DNA of 64,000 bases from the NCBI GenBank assembly GCA_018389105.1, contig JACATO010000087.1:682001-746000 (forward strand), given 5' to 3'. Under the pieces are notes generated by a model that worked only from the letters and a program-made list of their open reading frames with translations, was not told the DNA's origin and did not search any database. The translations under genes were made by a program, and so were the position numbers. Source of the DNA: Nautilus pompilius (Eukaryota > Mollusca > Cephalopoda > Nautilida > Nautilidae). This document shows, one piece after another, positions 37,312 to 50,979 of this stretch (positions are counted from its first letter, which is position 1; each line of letters opens with the position of its first letter).

Positions 37312-37709
37312 ATGAGAGAATTCTATAATTTTTGGCTAACTGGAATGCATCAGATCTCATTTTTGCTGTGGGCTACAGTCAGAGCACTAAATATATTGGG
37401 AGAGTTCAAATGGAATCTAGTTGAAATGGTATTGGTGTAACAGTATCCAGCTGAGTTTCATTTTAATGTCCCTATTACATATACCCTAAAATTTTCCTTG
37501 CTAAAAATTGATGTCATACATAAATATTCAATAAAAAGATTGCCAGATGTGTAGAATCCAAGATTATAAGAATATAGCAAGTATGTTTAGTTGTCTGATG
37601 TCCATAATATACAGTTATTTTTACAATAATCATAAGCAGCTGAATCTGATGTACATCAATGTGTGTCTGTCTCCAATCTTTGTACTAATTTATGGTCTTT
37701 TTTCTTGAG

Positions 37710-38790
37710 TCCTTTGGAGATAGTCAGATAGTTAGTTGCACCAGACATATCCAAAGCTTTTAACATGATCTGACAGTATCCCTTTTTATGACTCTTCTGT
37801 TACCATTTGGATCCAATGCTTCCTTATACATCATTCAATTTTTATTTATATGGATTCTACCCTCTCCAAAGTTTTCTAATTAACTCTGGTGTCTACCAAT
37901 GCTCTGTTATCTTACCTATCCTCTTCCTTCTCTTCATTAATAATCTTATCTACCACTGAAAATTGTATCCATTCCTTTTCCAATGATTCAACTCCACATT
38001 GCTTTGAATTTAAGCTGCTTTTCTCCCAACCATTTGCTGTTGGCCTTATTTCAACTACCAATTTTCCTAATTCCAATCTTTATCTATCACTCAATGGGGT
38101 TAGGTTAACCATATTTCATTTAATTATTCCAAAACATTATCCTTACTTATCTCCATTAAAGCCAATATTACTAATGTTCCCCTACTTTCCATACCCCATT
38201 GTCAAATTTCCTGTGTCAAAATGTTATGAATTGAAGTCTTCTATATCCTCTCCTGGAAGGCCTATATTGTAACGATAGCAAGAGACTTCCAAAAAAATTA
38301 GTGTTTCTATTTTGGACCAGAAAATACTTCACATCTCAATTCTTACTCTTTACAAATCACAAGTTTGTTCTATGACGGAATACTGCTCCCACACTTTGAA
38401 TGGTGCTTCGTCATCTGTCCTTAATTATTCTTGATAGAGTTAAATCCAAGGCTATTTGGCTAATGGAAGACGGTTTGCTTATTACCACTCTTTAGCACCT
38501 GGTTCACTATAGAACCATTTTGTCTATCTTTCTTATATCACTATCATGGCCATGGTTCTACAGAGTTAGCAGCTAAGCAGCTGCAGTCCTTTCAACCATT
38601 AGCCATGGTCATTAGACTCATTGGCTTCAGCTAATCACCCTTATTGTCTGTCCCTCTGGATCTGCAGGACTAAGAAAGGAAAAAAAAAAAGCACTTTTCC
38701 TTCCTTCTACTTCCACCTTTGAAATTTCAAGGCCTAAATTAATAAGCTTCCTTTACTTAGCTTGTCTTCCCTCTCATTGCGGGGACTAAT
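37710..38790 (+). pseudogene. Non-LTR retrotransposon (Jockey/CR1-like) reverse transcriptase relic
   Basis: Remnant of the reverse transcriptase ORF of a LINE, which in life would copy its own RNA at a chromosomal nick. In order, in drifting frames: VAPDISKAFN (family VALDISKAFD, RT motif A; about 37735-37765), FLINSGVYQCSVILPILFLL followed by FINNLIY (family INSGVPQGSVLSP-LFLLFINDLL, motif B; about 37873-37950), IHSFSNDSTPHC (family IHSFADDSTLH, where the catalytic DD has become ND; about 37968-38000), and then a C-terminal region with RARKYFTSQ, MVLRHLSLIILDRVKSKAIW and HRTI-like pieces (38290-38520) that corresponds to the 'MEYCSH-WGGAP-S-L-LLDK-Q-KAIRLI' segment. The endonuclease domain, 5' UTR and tail are not seen, typical of 5'-truncation. 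Multiple stops show it is inactive. Confidence 0.9.
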
Positions 38791-39381
38791 TCAGTTAGTA
38801 ATACAACAAAGTTTAAAATGTATCGATATTTTAATAACTTTATACTTTCAATATTCTCCAAATGCACGTGGTCAATTTAGCAGTTTTGTGGTCAAGAAGA
38901 CCAGACTACAAGCAATTATGTACATCACAGTTGTACATATTGCTGTGACATTTGCATCAATTTTAACATTATGCTTCTCTTTCTTACTTCAAAAGCTATG
39001 ATCTCCAAAGTAGCAATATGAGAACATTGTATTTCTTTAGTATATGCCTTTGATGAGCTGTGATTAATGGTTTTAGCACTGAAACTAAGTCATCAACAGT
39101 AGTAATACATGTCTGTTATAACAGTAAAGTACTAGGAATGTTCAAATGAAACCAGGATGATGATATTTTAGCTGGATCTCGGTTGAGCATATGTCCCTGT
39201 TGCAATCAATATCCCTTAAACCATTTCTGTTCAGAACAGCTAAAATCAGTCTGTTTGTCAGACTGGAACCAGCCAAAAAGCCAAGCAATGAATAGTCATT
39301 TATTGATCACTTCTGTCTATACTATAGATAGTACATGACGGAGGATTCTGGTCCACAATATCACTTTCTCTGGCTATATGT
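38791..39381. other. Spacer with possible mariner terminal repeat
   Basis: TACTAGGAATGTTCAAATG followed by AAACCAGG at about 39127-39153 resembles a mariner-type terminal repeat and may be the 5' end of the fragment at 39.4 kb. Confidence 0.35.
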
Positions 39382-39582
39382 GTGCGTATGTGTGTTTCAT
39401 GTTCCTGCAAAAGTGACTTTAATAGTCAAGTTACTTGCATGATTGACTTAGGATTACCTAGTACACCCTGCATTATCATCATCTATATGATGGAATCTGA
39501 CATCAAATCCTTTCCTTCTAGTAGAGTGAAAAGTATTCATACTGTGAATCTCTCAATATTTAGCTGGTTGGACAATATTTGA
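39382..39582 (+). pseudogene. N-terminal fragment of mariner-like transposase
   Basis: A plus-strand frame contains IDLGLPSTPCIIIIYM, MESDIKSFPSSRVKSIHTVN and SIFSWLDNI. This corresponds to the 'LGLS-TTVWRIL--DLK-HPYKIQ-VH-LN--DF' linker between the helix-turn-helix and catalytic domains in the same family as the 34 kb relic. Residues upstream and the catalytic domain are not recognisable. It therefore represents a second, independent copy covering the part missing at 34 kb. Confidence 0.42.
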
Positions 39583-42500
39583 CAGACATCGAATACAGAG
39601 AATGAGAGCACAGACCTAAAGTAAAGTTTAAGTCACTTGGAGCACATCAATATGTTGGCATTTCACAGTCTGTTGGCCCAAAGATCAAGGTCCAGGATGA
39701 TGCAAGCCCAGTGAAATTTTTATATTAGCTGATATGATAGAATTTATTCTTCCACATGGTTGAGACAAACCACTAGCAGCACAAACTCACAGCTTTCGAT
39801 TCCTGAATAGACACTGCCACCAGAGAGATTAAAGTTTTCCTGACATTGAATATCATCATGTCCTCCATTTTGTGCCACCACCAAGGATTTTGTGAGTGAG
39901 GATGACAGACTTAGTATCAAAAGTAATGACAGAAAGAAGATTTAAGAAACTGGATTAGTATTGCCACTTCTGTGACAACAGTTGGGTGATTTTACTCTAT
40001 ATTGTTAACTTTCTGCACTATTAATTAAATTCTCCTTTTATTCTTTACACATATTTCCTTTTCATTTGGATTACTAAACTGTGTGCTAAGTCATTTGTGC
40101 TATTTGAGTCATTCTTGACTTAATATTTTTTAATAATTTAATTAGTAGGTGCATTTAGTGCAGCCATCTTGGAAATTGTTTGAACATTTGTGCATAATAA
40201 ATATTGCATTTTCTGAATAAAAATGGATTAAGCATATGATGCATGTTGCTAACAGACTATCAAAAAAAGGATAGTTTTTGTTTCAAAATTGTTTCTTGAT
40301 TGGAATAATTTCTAAAAAGAAAACTTTAAAGCTTAAATATCATTTTCTGAAAGTGTTTGGAACTGTTGATTATCCATAATCATGGCTTCATCGTCCTCAG
40401 AGATATTTTCTCTCATATATAGTGGTGAGCTCGTATCCAAGAACATGGTGCAATGGTAATAGCATGCCACTTGCGAAGGAGCCATTAAGGCATTTAATAA
40501 AGGGAAGAGGGTTAAAAGAAATAGAGACTTTCAGCTACCTGTGGTGACAAGCCTTGATGGTAACAAGAAAATGTTAAATAAAATGCAAGTCATTATTCAT
40601 AATTAGGAAAGGAGAAGGGAATGGTTGTTGAATGATAAGCATAATTTTGCACCAAAGAGGAAACAAGCCATTTCTCCATCTTAATTAACACAAGTCCTTC
40701 AAATTTAATGCCATGTCTCAGTAAATAAAAAAGGCATGAGTATTATGTTGCAGACAATTGGTAACACATGTGATGACTGAAAATCATTTTAATGAATAAC
40801 AAAAACTGTAAACCTAATCAGTGAGTGAGCTAAGTAATTAAAATCATTAAAATCAGTTACTATCTGTCAACAATTAGTAAACATTAAATTGTTTCTGTCA
40901 AAAGTAACACCTGATTTGATGGTTTTATTTGTGTATACGTAGGAATTTGGAACATCTCTGGGGCAGTTTTAAAATCAACAGGTACAGAATCAGAACAAAA
41001 GAAATAGAAGGCACCCTTAGATTATTACCCATTGTTAAAAATCATTGTTTTAGCAGCAACATGAAGCATATCAGAACAGGGTCTCCAAGTTCAACTTTTC
41101 TTTTTTTTCTTTTTATTCACTATGATTAATAGTTTAAAAAAAAAAAGAATTTAAGTAAAGAAAATAAAATTAATTAAGCAGGAATCATCAGTTAAACTTA
41201 ATATCATATAATAAACCAAAAAAGAGAAAATACCTAGGTGCGAGCAATTCAAAGTAGACACCAATGTCATGTATACTTTCACTCACAAACACACTCACCT
41301 TCTGACTACAATAAATACAGACAAATTCAATGAATTGCTTGCATATGTAGTTAACAATGACAGCATAAATCAATCCATTTAAAAATCAGATTAATAGATA
41401 TTTCTCTTTCCTTGGACTCTTGCATAAGCTATAATGGCTTCCTGCCTCTTTATAAGCTCTGAGCTAAACTAAAAACTTGTCCAGCCTATAAAGGAGAAGA
41501 GGACAATTCATGCTCAATGTACACATCTAGTACTGTATGTTCAGTTCTGTATATGAGGATTTTTTTAAAAAGTGTAACCCAAATAAACAAATGGAAACCA
41601 GAATAAGATTTTACCAAAGTGGACCAGACTATACAATGTTAGTTCGCATCACACAAGAGTAAAGACTTTAAAATTATCAGGACAGTGTTCACAGCTGCAC
41701 GATTCAAGACAGTGAACAGTGACAGAGACAATACTGGTACATACTGAACACATACATGGTTTTGGGCTCACTGCATGTCTTGTAGCCACATAATACAAAA
41801 CAAAGGTGAAGGCAATGCTGCATATCCCATAGCTACATAATACAAAACACAATACTATAAAGACTAAACACCAAGAGCCAAAAACCATGATATTTAAGAA
41901 TACAACATAAAGTAAAACAAATCTAGTTCTTATTAAATATAGCTTACAACCATTTTCGTCATTTGTTTTTGTCTTCTTTTTTTTAAAATGGTGATAAACT
42001 ACGGAGTATAGGCTATTAAAAAGAATAAATAGTAGAAGATTCTGAAAATTCAATCCAATATCAAAGTACATTTCTGTTAAAATGTGTAAATATAATAGAA
42101 TAATTAGAAATTTAATTCAAACAAAGATAAGATACTAAATTAGTTGGTAACATTTGTAAAACTGATGTTCCACTTCTTCATCATAACAAATTTACAATAT
42201 TTGTCCAGATTTGTTTTAATAAGAGTGCTATAAAAAAGCTAAATATAATTCAATGTAAATTCTGCCAATTCATTTTTATATGAAATTTGGCAAATGTAAT
42301 AAGAGAATTTAGCTTAATACTTTTCTATATTGCATACTCCATGTAAGATAGGGGTAGGGATGGCTGGCTGGCACCATTTCATTCCCAAAACCAGAGACTA
42401 TTTGCTAACTTTAGCATCCTAACACCAAGTTCATTATCAGAACAATAAATCTGATATAGTGTTCGCCCGTAGGAGTTTTAATACCACATTTATAACATAA

Positions 42501-43221
42501 AGTGCATCTCATGAAAAATTAATATTACAGCATAGCACACAAAAAGGAACAAAAACATATGTGAGTGATTTCTTACATGATGGTTGGCAGATAGCGTCAG
42601 TTGAAATTCATTTAAGTTGCAGCTATAGACAAGCCAGTATTCTCATGCTGCTGATGCAGATGAGATGGCAGTGCCAAAGAGCTTATTAACTCTATGTTCT
42701 GCACAAATGAGCTATGTTAATGAGAAAGATGCTAACAAGTTGAGGATCATCTGGAGTCAAAGATAATGCTGGGAAACATTCTTTCTGACATAAATCAGTA
42801 TCTTCATGCCTCAGTCAAATGAAATAAAAGCCTGCCAAACCAACAGCAAAAGTAAACCATGGCAATATATATACATATATAAGGTGTGTCAGAACCAATA
42901 GCAGCTTTTTTGAGGTGGTTAATTGAAAATAAAAGTAATTTCATAGAAGAGAAGGCTATACCAAACACTTTTGGCAGAGGAAAAGTGATCTGATCTCAGT
43001 AAATTTCTCTTTGTTACACTTGCTGATGCTTTTAACACACAAATGGTCAGCATTTCATGTAGGAGAGCATGTTGTTTTATAATCACATGTTGTTTTATAA
43101 TCAGAATTCTTCAGTTCATCATAACATGCACTCTAGTGGCATTAACAATACAAGAGAATCCAAAACCTGAGAACATTAATGTATGTAACAGAGCAAACAA
43201 CAGCTTTTTAAAGCAGAAAAG
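39583..43221. other. AT-rich spacer
   Basis: No gene supported. The 140-codon minus-strand frame at 41649-42071 reads through an imperfect 50-bp tandem duplication (about 41769-41854, sharing CATAATACAAAACA) and is Cys/Phe-rich without a known motif. Confidence 0.35.
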
Positions 43222-43415
43222 GACTGGCAACAAAGTCCACTGGTAAACTACTGGACTGGTAGGGTTAAAGACCTGAGTTCGATTCTTGCAGGGGATGAAC
43301 TCAGTTTATCATAGCTCTCCCTGGCAAGCTGTTCACTTCTCTTCATAAGCCAGCCACATGGGTTTCCCTCTACATCTAAAAAAATAAAGATTTCTAGTAG
43401 GAATTTCCCCTGTTG
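43222..43415 (+). mobile_element. tRNA-headed SINE (plus)
   Basis: Forward copy: GTCCACTGGTAAACTACTGG, CTGAGTTCGATTCTTGCAGG (a good B box, GTTCGATTC), TCTCCCTGGCAAGCTGTTC, CATAAGCCAGCCACATGGG, TTTCCCTCTACATCTAAAAA and TTCTAGTAGGAATTTCCCC. Confidence 0.82.
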
Positions 43416-46231
43416 GAATTAAAAGTGCCAAGACCCATATGGAGCTGAATTGACATGCCTGCCTCTTAGAGGAGAAATCTGGCACTACACTCCCTTGCCA
43501 GAGTTGCTTCCCATATACACAAAAATGAAGAAAAAAAAAACAGAAATTAAATCAAATTTTATATGTTGTTAAAAACAATTTAAAAAAAAAAAATCAAGAT
43601 ATACTGAAATATCATTGAATTTTCCTTAGCATGTTCTTCTAGAATATTCCCTGACCAGAGATTGCTTTTGCTCAATATAACCAATCATCCTTATTTCTTC
43701 TCTAAAACTTAAGTTCTCCTAGTTACTTTACAGATATTGTATAGTTCTTAAAAAAACAAGTGGCAGAACAGATAAAAAGGGAAAGAATTGTTTTCTTAAG
43801 TTTCTTACCAGACTACATGAGTATACATGGTCTTCTGAATGTTTATAATGGAAAACCATTTTGTTCCACTTGAAACTTTATGTGTGGGAAGCTTCAGCAT
43901 TGAGAAAGATAAGTCTATCCGAGGTCACAGACAAAGGATTCCAAAAGCCTTTTATCTTAATTCTGGAAACACACTGATCAAATGAGGAACTGTTTAGAGC
44001 CAGAATATTCCATTCCATTTCCATCACATATAGGTTTTCAGGTAAGAAAACTTCCATCATAAGCAGGCATGCACTAAATTTAGCAAAAGGATTTTCAGAA
44101 AACTGAATGAACATCATATTTTTCCTACAAGGGACTACTTCTTATGGGCTCTCCTTCTCCCTTTCATCCTCAGCAGGCCATAAGACAGAAACTTAATGGC
44201 CCATCAAAATAACACTATCATGTAACAGTCTGGAAGACCCAAACTAAAAGATAATTGAAGACATGCTGGGTCCCTTCATAGAAAATAGTCATAAATGTTG
44301 TTTTATTAGCTTTCAGATGACCAAGTGAGCTTCTGCTATCAAATAGCATCTAATACATCTGTCAGTGTTCTTGTGTTTTTATCTCTTTCAGGCAAAAGCT
44401 ATTATTGCAAGACACTATGTTAATGAAAGTGAATCTATGAAAAGTTTCCTTTATACTGGTAAAGGGTGAATACAAAGTTAAAAAAGTATTCAACATTGGG
44501 TAATTAAATGCCTGAACTACTATAAGGGCTACAAATTGTTAAGCAAGTGGACAATTAAAATAAAAAACTAAAAATAAAGACCAGATGAATCAATACAGAA
44601 GTAGATCTACACAGTCAGACAGGGATGAAAATGTCAAATATGATTATTTTTTTTTAAAAAAAGAGAAAGGAAGAAAGGCAAGTGTCTGAGAGAAACAAAT
44701 TTTTCAATTAGACTATAATGGTTCAAATATAAGCATGTCTTTTGTGATAGGACAACAAGAAACGGTAAATTTTACAATAATAAACTCTCAGTAGCAGAAC
44801 CTCAACCTTAGCAGCCCCAGTAGACTATCAATGGATTACCGACCTGCATGGGATAAACCAATTATCAATTTGATGCTGTTAATCTGCAAAATCCCCTGCT
44901 GCCTGTAGGCTTGAAAATTCACCAGCCTTTTAGCCATGTTGCATAACAGATTCTTATTTTAAGTTTATAATTAAATTTACACAGATAACAACACATTTAA
45001 TTTCACAATTACTAAAAATGAAAAACTGTGGAACTCCAAAGTAATTACCCCTTTAGAAGTATGAAACATCAGAACATAGGAAGAGGATGCCACTAAATGT
45101 CCATTCACCATGAATGCAACAAAAAAATGATACATTCTCTCTACCAATTGTGGTAAACAGCTAATGGAGCCATTATTCAAGTGATCAACATATAGCAACT
45201 TAGTTGGAAAATGTAATTTCTACTTCCAAAAGATAAATAATGCCAAGCCATCTAAAATTTCCCTGTTAGATTTATAGCCATTCCATGAAAGTTGCATTAC
45301 ATCCAAGATCTGTCAAGTTCCATGGAAAGTTCTCATCCTTGGTTAAACCAAATAAATCATTACAACAAAAAAAAAACTTTATAGAATCAGACCAGAAGCA
45401 GTTAAAAGTACATTAATCCTTAAAATAACAACCATTCATCTAAACCCTTACACACAATGTTGATGTAGCACTATCATTTCTATGGTATAATCTCTTTTTA
45501 CACCTGAATTTCCATTGAAGTTCCATGTTTGAAACTTTATAATTGAAAAAGAAAAAAAGTAGAACTGATATGAAAACATGCTCATGGATGTGAATACATA
45601 GTGCAAGTACTAATTTTTTTTAAAGGGTAGACAGTAACCATATCAGTGTTCTCTTTCACTTTCTCTATCTCTCATACATTTTCCTCAAAGTCAATCTCCA
45701 CAAGGAGAGAGAAAGCCATGGCTAATACAAGAGGTCCTTAAAAGAATAGGTCTGCTAATGATTTTTAAGCTGATTTACACTATCGCCACTGACAACCAAT
45801 AGTGACAATTTGTTCAGTTCAATTGAAGCTATGCATTGCTGCCTATTTTCTAAAAAGGTTTTTATCCACAGCAAAAATGCATCATGCATACCTATTCCTC
45901 TAATTTTAAATTAGTCAAAGTTGTGTGTGTGTGTGTGTGTGTGTGTATAAAACTTTATCAAAAAGCTATTTATCATAGTCAGTATCTCATCAACTATTTT
46001 GGATGTATCTTTCAAAACCTCTGCGATTTATGAGACAAGATTTGTTAGCCTATAACCAACCATGCTGAGAATCCTTTTCCTTTCTTAAGTAAATGATCTT
46101 GCATACTGTTTAATAATGGAATTCTACAACTATTTATGCAAGTAAGGTTCAACTAAAATGCCTAGAGTTACCAGACAGAATGACTTATCTCCTGGTTTGT
46201 AGATAGATGTAAAAGTTACTGCTTTTCATTC
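43416..46231. other. AT-rich spacer
   Basis: A short reversed SINE head (CCTCAACCTTAGCAGCCCCAG, AGACTATCAATGGATTACC) lies at about 44798-44840. Minus-strand frames at 43878-44117 and 44977-45198 are unremarkable. A (GT)n tract lies at 45921-45946. Confidence 0.4.
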
Positions 46232-46911
46232 ATTTAGACTAGTGTTTCCCAAGCAGTGGGACCCTAGAAGTTTCAATTTTTATCGTATGACTAAGTCAAG
46301 AAACTGTTATGTATTTGTTTTGTTTATATGTACCGTATTTGCCGGCTTATAAGACACTTTTTTCCAGGAAGAAGTATACAAGAATTACCCTGCATCCAAT
46401 ACACTGGTATCACTGATGGGAGGCCAAGCACCGAAGGTGCAAGGCTTGTCTCCCACAGCAGGCACTCCCGGTTGCATCACAGGCCTTTGCGGTAACCAGC
46501 TTCCTGTCGCTCTGCCATCCTCATAGAAACACAGACAATACACGCTGGTAACAAAGGCCGGAACTCGAACTGTTACCACAGTAGGACTGACGCAATCAAG
46601 CCGTGCCCCCATTGGCTAATGCCATTGGGGCCTGCAGCTAAAAGACTCGGACCACAACGTCTGGGGCAAAGCACGCTACAAGGACTGGACTGTGACTTCG
46701 GCCAGACGGACACTAGCCAGCTTGATTTTAGGCAAACTTGGGCACCAAACTGTCAATATATTCAAATAAAACTCTTATTTATATGATTTTTTTGCCAAAT
46801 TTATTCTTTGATCTTTTTTCAATTATGGAAGTGTAGCAGGGGATTGCAGGTCTTTTGAGTATTAGAAAAAGGTCCATGAGTCCAAAAAGGTTGGGTATCA
46901 CTGATTTAGAC
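46232..46911. mobile_element. hAT-type non-autonomous element, interrupted
   Basis: The 8-mer ATTTAGAC occurs at 46232-46239 and at 46904-46911. Just inside are TAGTGTTTCCCAAGC on the left and TTGGGTATCACTG on the right, an imperfect inverted pair (reverse complement of the right end is CAGTGATACCCAA) of the kind typical of hAT elements, which make 8-bp target duplications. No transposase is encoded. Removing the internal insertion at 46331-46777 plus one copy of its duplication leaves an element of roughly 210 bp. Confidence 0.85.
46323..46785. mobile_element. 447-bp element nested in the hAT element
   Basis: TTTATATG occurs at 46323-46330 and 46778-46785 and bounds a 447-bp GC-rich insert. 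It starts TACCGTATTTGCCGGCTTAT, AAGACACTTTTTTCC, a beginning I recognise from widespread animal non-autonomous DNA elements with 'ttataag-cgcac' ends. It ends CAAATAAAACTCTTA, which is not a clear inverted match to the start. The 8-bp duplication suits a hAT-class element. The interior contains AAGCACCGAAGGTGC (palindromic) and, on the minus strand, a B-box-like CAGTTCGAGTTCC near 46560-46575, so a SINE-like component cannot be excluded. Confidence 0.75.
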
Positions 46912-47586
46912 AAATTGCTTTTTTGTAATGATGAATTTTAAAAATAACTAATAATTGTGAAGTTTTCTTTGATTTTTTCAGGAAATCTTAGACTGCAGCT
47001 TCACTGGATTTAAGTGCATACTGATATCATGTTTCCTGCACTGACCATTGCATCATTCTGTTTCTCACAAGTCAATTCTACAAATGGTATATTAATCTTG
47101 TTTTCTATAGTGAAAATACTAAGCTCAGGTGATTATTTAACATTTCAACTTGAGGAAATTTTGCAAAATCCTTCTCTTTTTGAATTATATGCGAGTAAAA
47201 AGATTTGAAATAATTTCCGACATTGCTTGCAGTAGTTTTTAAGGTTCATTTTTCCATTTTTTTATTTGCTTTAGCACCAGTCTTCTTTAAAGTTTACTGA
47301 AGCAAACCCTTTTTTAAATTCTTCTTGGTTTAAGTTATTAATGGTACTCCCCCTTTCAGATGATCCTTTTAGTTTCCTTTTCTTTTTCCTGGATATTTTT
47401 TTTATTTCTAAAAGTGTAATTCTTAATTGAAAATCAAATATAAACAAGTTACAGTAAACATTGCGTTAATTAATCCCCAGTGTTCAATTGTTTTTGCTGG
47501 AGGGGTTTATAGACCAACTAAACTTAAAGATGTAGCCAAAAAAAATGTGCCACATTTAAAAAAACACAAACAACAAAAAGTGATAA
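46912..47586. other. AT-rich spacer
   Basis: No gene or known repeat recognised. Confidence 0.4.
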
Positions 47587-47970
47587 TTTAACCCTCAGTA
47601 TGCCAACTTCACCCCATTACCCTTAAAATCTGTATTACTCAGCACAGGTTGAGCCACTACAGGGGCTGTCACACAATGCTTTATCAATAATATAACCCTT
47701 TGTGATGGGTAATCTTCCAATCCCATAAGTTTACCCTGTGTGTTTTGCGTCCTAAACGTTGACTGTAGTCAGTTTAACGCTAATACTAGAGCCCGTAGAC
47801 TGGAGTACAAGTGATGCATCCAGGTGATGTAAGTAAACTCTAAACTGACACAGCATGAAAGGGTTAAACAGAGTTTAACACAAATACTAGAGCCTGTAGA
47901 CTGGAGTACAAGTGATGCATCCAGGTGATGTAAGTAAACTCTAAACTGACACAGCATGCAGAGGGTTAAA
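47587..47970 (+). mobile_element. Short repeat family, copy C (longest copy)
   Basis: Starts TTTAACCCTCAGTATGCC and ends GCATGCAGAGGGTTAAA, so the two ends are imperfect inverted repeats. Left block: CTTCACCCCATTACCCTTAA, AATCTGTATTACTCAGCAC, GGGGCTGTCACAC. The palindrome in the left block is decayed. The right block is present twice in tandem with a 101-bp period. Confidence 0.8.
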
Positions 47971-47973
47971 CAG
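47772..47973 (+). repeat. 101-bp tandem duplication
   Basis: Unit 1 begins GTTTAACGCTAATACTAGAG at 47772 and unit 2 GTTTAACACAAATACTAGAG at 47873. About 60 central bases, from TAGACTGGAGTACAAGTGAT through GACACAGCATG, are identical in the two units. Only a handful of differences are visible in 101 bases, so the duplication is younger than the element family. Each unit ends GGGTTAAACAGA. Confidence 0.92.
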
Positions 47974-50900
47974 ACAAAAAATAATTTTAACAGGTAAAAA
48001 AAAAAAGAAAAAAGAGAACATAATAATTAAACAGATCAAATATATTTTAAAAATTAGAGATGAAACATTTTAAGATTTTTCCTGGACAACAGCTTTGATG
48101 AAAACTGGAGGAAAGTTTTTTTTTTTTTTTGTTACACTAACTCTGTAGAAAATTAGTCAACAGAAATGGTCTTAATGAAGTGTGGGAAAAAGAGGAAGGA
48201 AGAGAGGAAAGTGAAGAAACAGCAAGCAATTAACTGCAGATGGCTGCCAGTGTTCTGTGGCAGAGGAGACAGCCTCCTTACTCACAACTCAGTGCCAGCA
48301 TGTTTATCAAATGTAAATATTTTATGATTCACACACACACACACAAAAAAGTTCTGACAGATTTCACTCCCATATAATGTTACAGTTCAAATATTTAGAG
48401 GAAAAGTATCAACTCCTATAGAAAATCTATCACAGAAATAAACCCGTGTAAAGATGTCTCCTGTTACTTCTCTGTTTTTTTTTGTTTTTTTTTTAAATAT
48501 CTAACTGCAGGCAGCAAGCCATTTCCTCCACACCCTTACATAAAGTGTCTGTTGATTGGATCTATGTCAGTGCTATAACAGCTTCAAATATGTCAAAGTG
48601 CTGATCTGTTTGTTTTTAAATTAGTACACATTTTCCTCTACTTCAACTTATTCAGACAGAAACCTGGAGGCGCATGCCTTTACCGGGTCGTTTATAATAA
48701 CCAATGAAGTGATATTCACAAAAAAAAAAAAGAGAGAGAGAGAGAGAAAATATCAAAACAATGCAATTTACATTGAAGTTTGTTTAAGAATTAAAACCGA
48801 AAAAAAAAAAAAAAAAAAAATAGTTTATTAAATTTTATTTTTAAATGTGTCTGGATACAGAAATTACATTATAATTAGACACAGCCAAAGAGTTTTGAAA
48901 AAAAGAGAACAGAGCCTGAATAAGATTTTTTTTGATCATATACATAAACAAAATAAAAATATGAGAGATGTGCATGATGAATATTTTTAGAAACGGAGAC
49001 TGATAAATGATCTTTAGAAAACCAGTTTTAGTTTTACCTGCTGTATGCGCTGTAATCAATTAAATTCAAAAATATATTCCCCTCTGGTATCTAGAACCCG
49101 AGCTAGCGATTAGAGAGCATGCTTTTGCTATCATTTATGAAGCTTACATATAAAATTATAAATTTTAGCAGCTAAATTACCCAATTAACTGGAGGATTTG
49201 TTGTACAACTTTAAAAAACTGCATCTTCCCAATTTACTTAATTTTATGCACACATCTTAGTAATTGGTATTCACATTTTTAATCCATCCCACTCCATCAT
49301 CAACAAAATCTACAGATTTTATTGTGGATGTAAGGCAGAAGGTTATCTACAAAAGCTTTGAAACTATACAAATTAATTCTGTCAGATTTCAGCAAGAGAG
49401 AGAGACTTTTGTAATTTATATCCTGGATGTGAGCAATAGGTGAGAATTTCAATATATTTCCTGAAATAACAACAGAAGATTGAAAAGAAGAGTCAAATGA
49501 GAATTTTAGGGAGCCCTGTGCAGCTAAAAAGATTATGATGTACTGTACTGTTTAGAAGATAACGGTTTATCAAAAAAGAAAGCAGAGTTAGCTGTGTGAA
49601 CAGGAAGTAGGAAACCATCCTCAAACATAAAACACAGGAGATTTCCTTTATAAAAAAATGTAGGTGCTTCTAGGCAAAATATACCTCAAATACTTTTATA
49701 TCTAGATTCTAAGCCAAAATATACTGATGAAGCCACCTTGATGTGGAATGGTGATTATCATTAGCATCATTATTATTATTTACAACCAGCTGCAGCAGCT
49801 GGCTATCCTCCATCTACAATAAATAACTTAATCCTTGTACAGCTGTGGATGGCATTCATTCTCTCTAGACCAAAGAATCTGAACTTGTTTAACACATAGC
49901 TGGTCCATGGAGAGAAAAGGAAACTTCCCACCCTCCCCAAAAAAAAGGGGGGGTGGGGTTTTCTGTATCACAGAATAAGTCCTCCCACTTTATGGAATTA
50001 ATGTAAGGCATGGGAGGGAGTTCTCTTTAACTCAAGATACCTCCACATCAGGAAATTGTAGTAATGTGTAAATACACACCGCTGCAAGTGAGGTAACAGT
50101 CTATTTACACTAATTTCTATTGTACGTGAATGCCATGTTTTTTTTTGCCTGTTTGTCTGGTTTTAATTTGGAACAAGAAATAAATAGATAATAAATATGC
50201 TGTTTTCTTTCTTTCTTTTAATTCAAAGATTTTGCTAAGGGAAGCAATCATGAGTGCAGGTGATTATCTCCCTTTCCATTAAAAAAAAAAAAAAAACTAC
50301 AAATACTTAGAAGCATTGCACAGCAAATCTCTGTACCCAAGAAAACTTTTAGTATTGTAAAACCACCATTAATGTTTGTTTCCATTATATCAGCAAACAA
50401 TGAAGAGCATTCACAGTACTCAATGCAAACAAAAACTGATTAAAAAAAAAAAAACAGTTCATGAAAGTGATAAAGAAAAACATTCCCAAAACCAACCAAA
50501 ACCATTGCAGCTTCTGCCAGATCCCTGAGTAGTGAAAGGGAATCCTTATCAGTTTGACTTTTAAACTAGTATCAACTACTGCTGGAAAGTTATTCCATAC
50601 ATTTACAAATCTATTACTAAATACTGTCATTGCTGAAACTTCAGCCAAATTATGGTTATATTGTCTAATATTTAGATTGCAGGTAATCTTAAATAAGTTT
50701 TTACTGTCTATACACTGAGAAAACCCATACAAGTTTTGAAAACTGTCAGATCTATGACTCAGAAATCTATATACTTTTAAGCTTTCTGCATACTACTATT
50801 GTCAAACCTTTGTCCGGACTTTAACCAAAGACATCTATCTCTCAGCAGTGAGTTAGCAGTGTGGACTATCAGTCTTGGTGACCAAATAGGTATGTTTGGA

Positions 50901-50979
50901 GGCTTTCAGCAGTGGCTAAGGTGCAAGCCAATCAAGAGTTACCTGTAAAACCTCCATCCACCGTGTGTACCCAGAAAAA
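47974..50979. other. AT-rich spacer with simple repeats
   Basis: Holds (CA)n at about 48331-48346, A-tract plus (GA)n at about 48720-48750, and a run of about 20 A at 48800-48820. No gene recognised; the 115-codon minus-strand frame at 50385-50732 is Phe/Asn-rich with no motif. Confidence 0.4.
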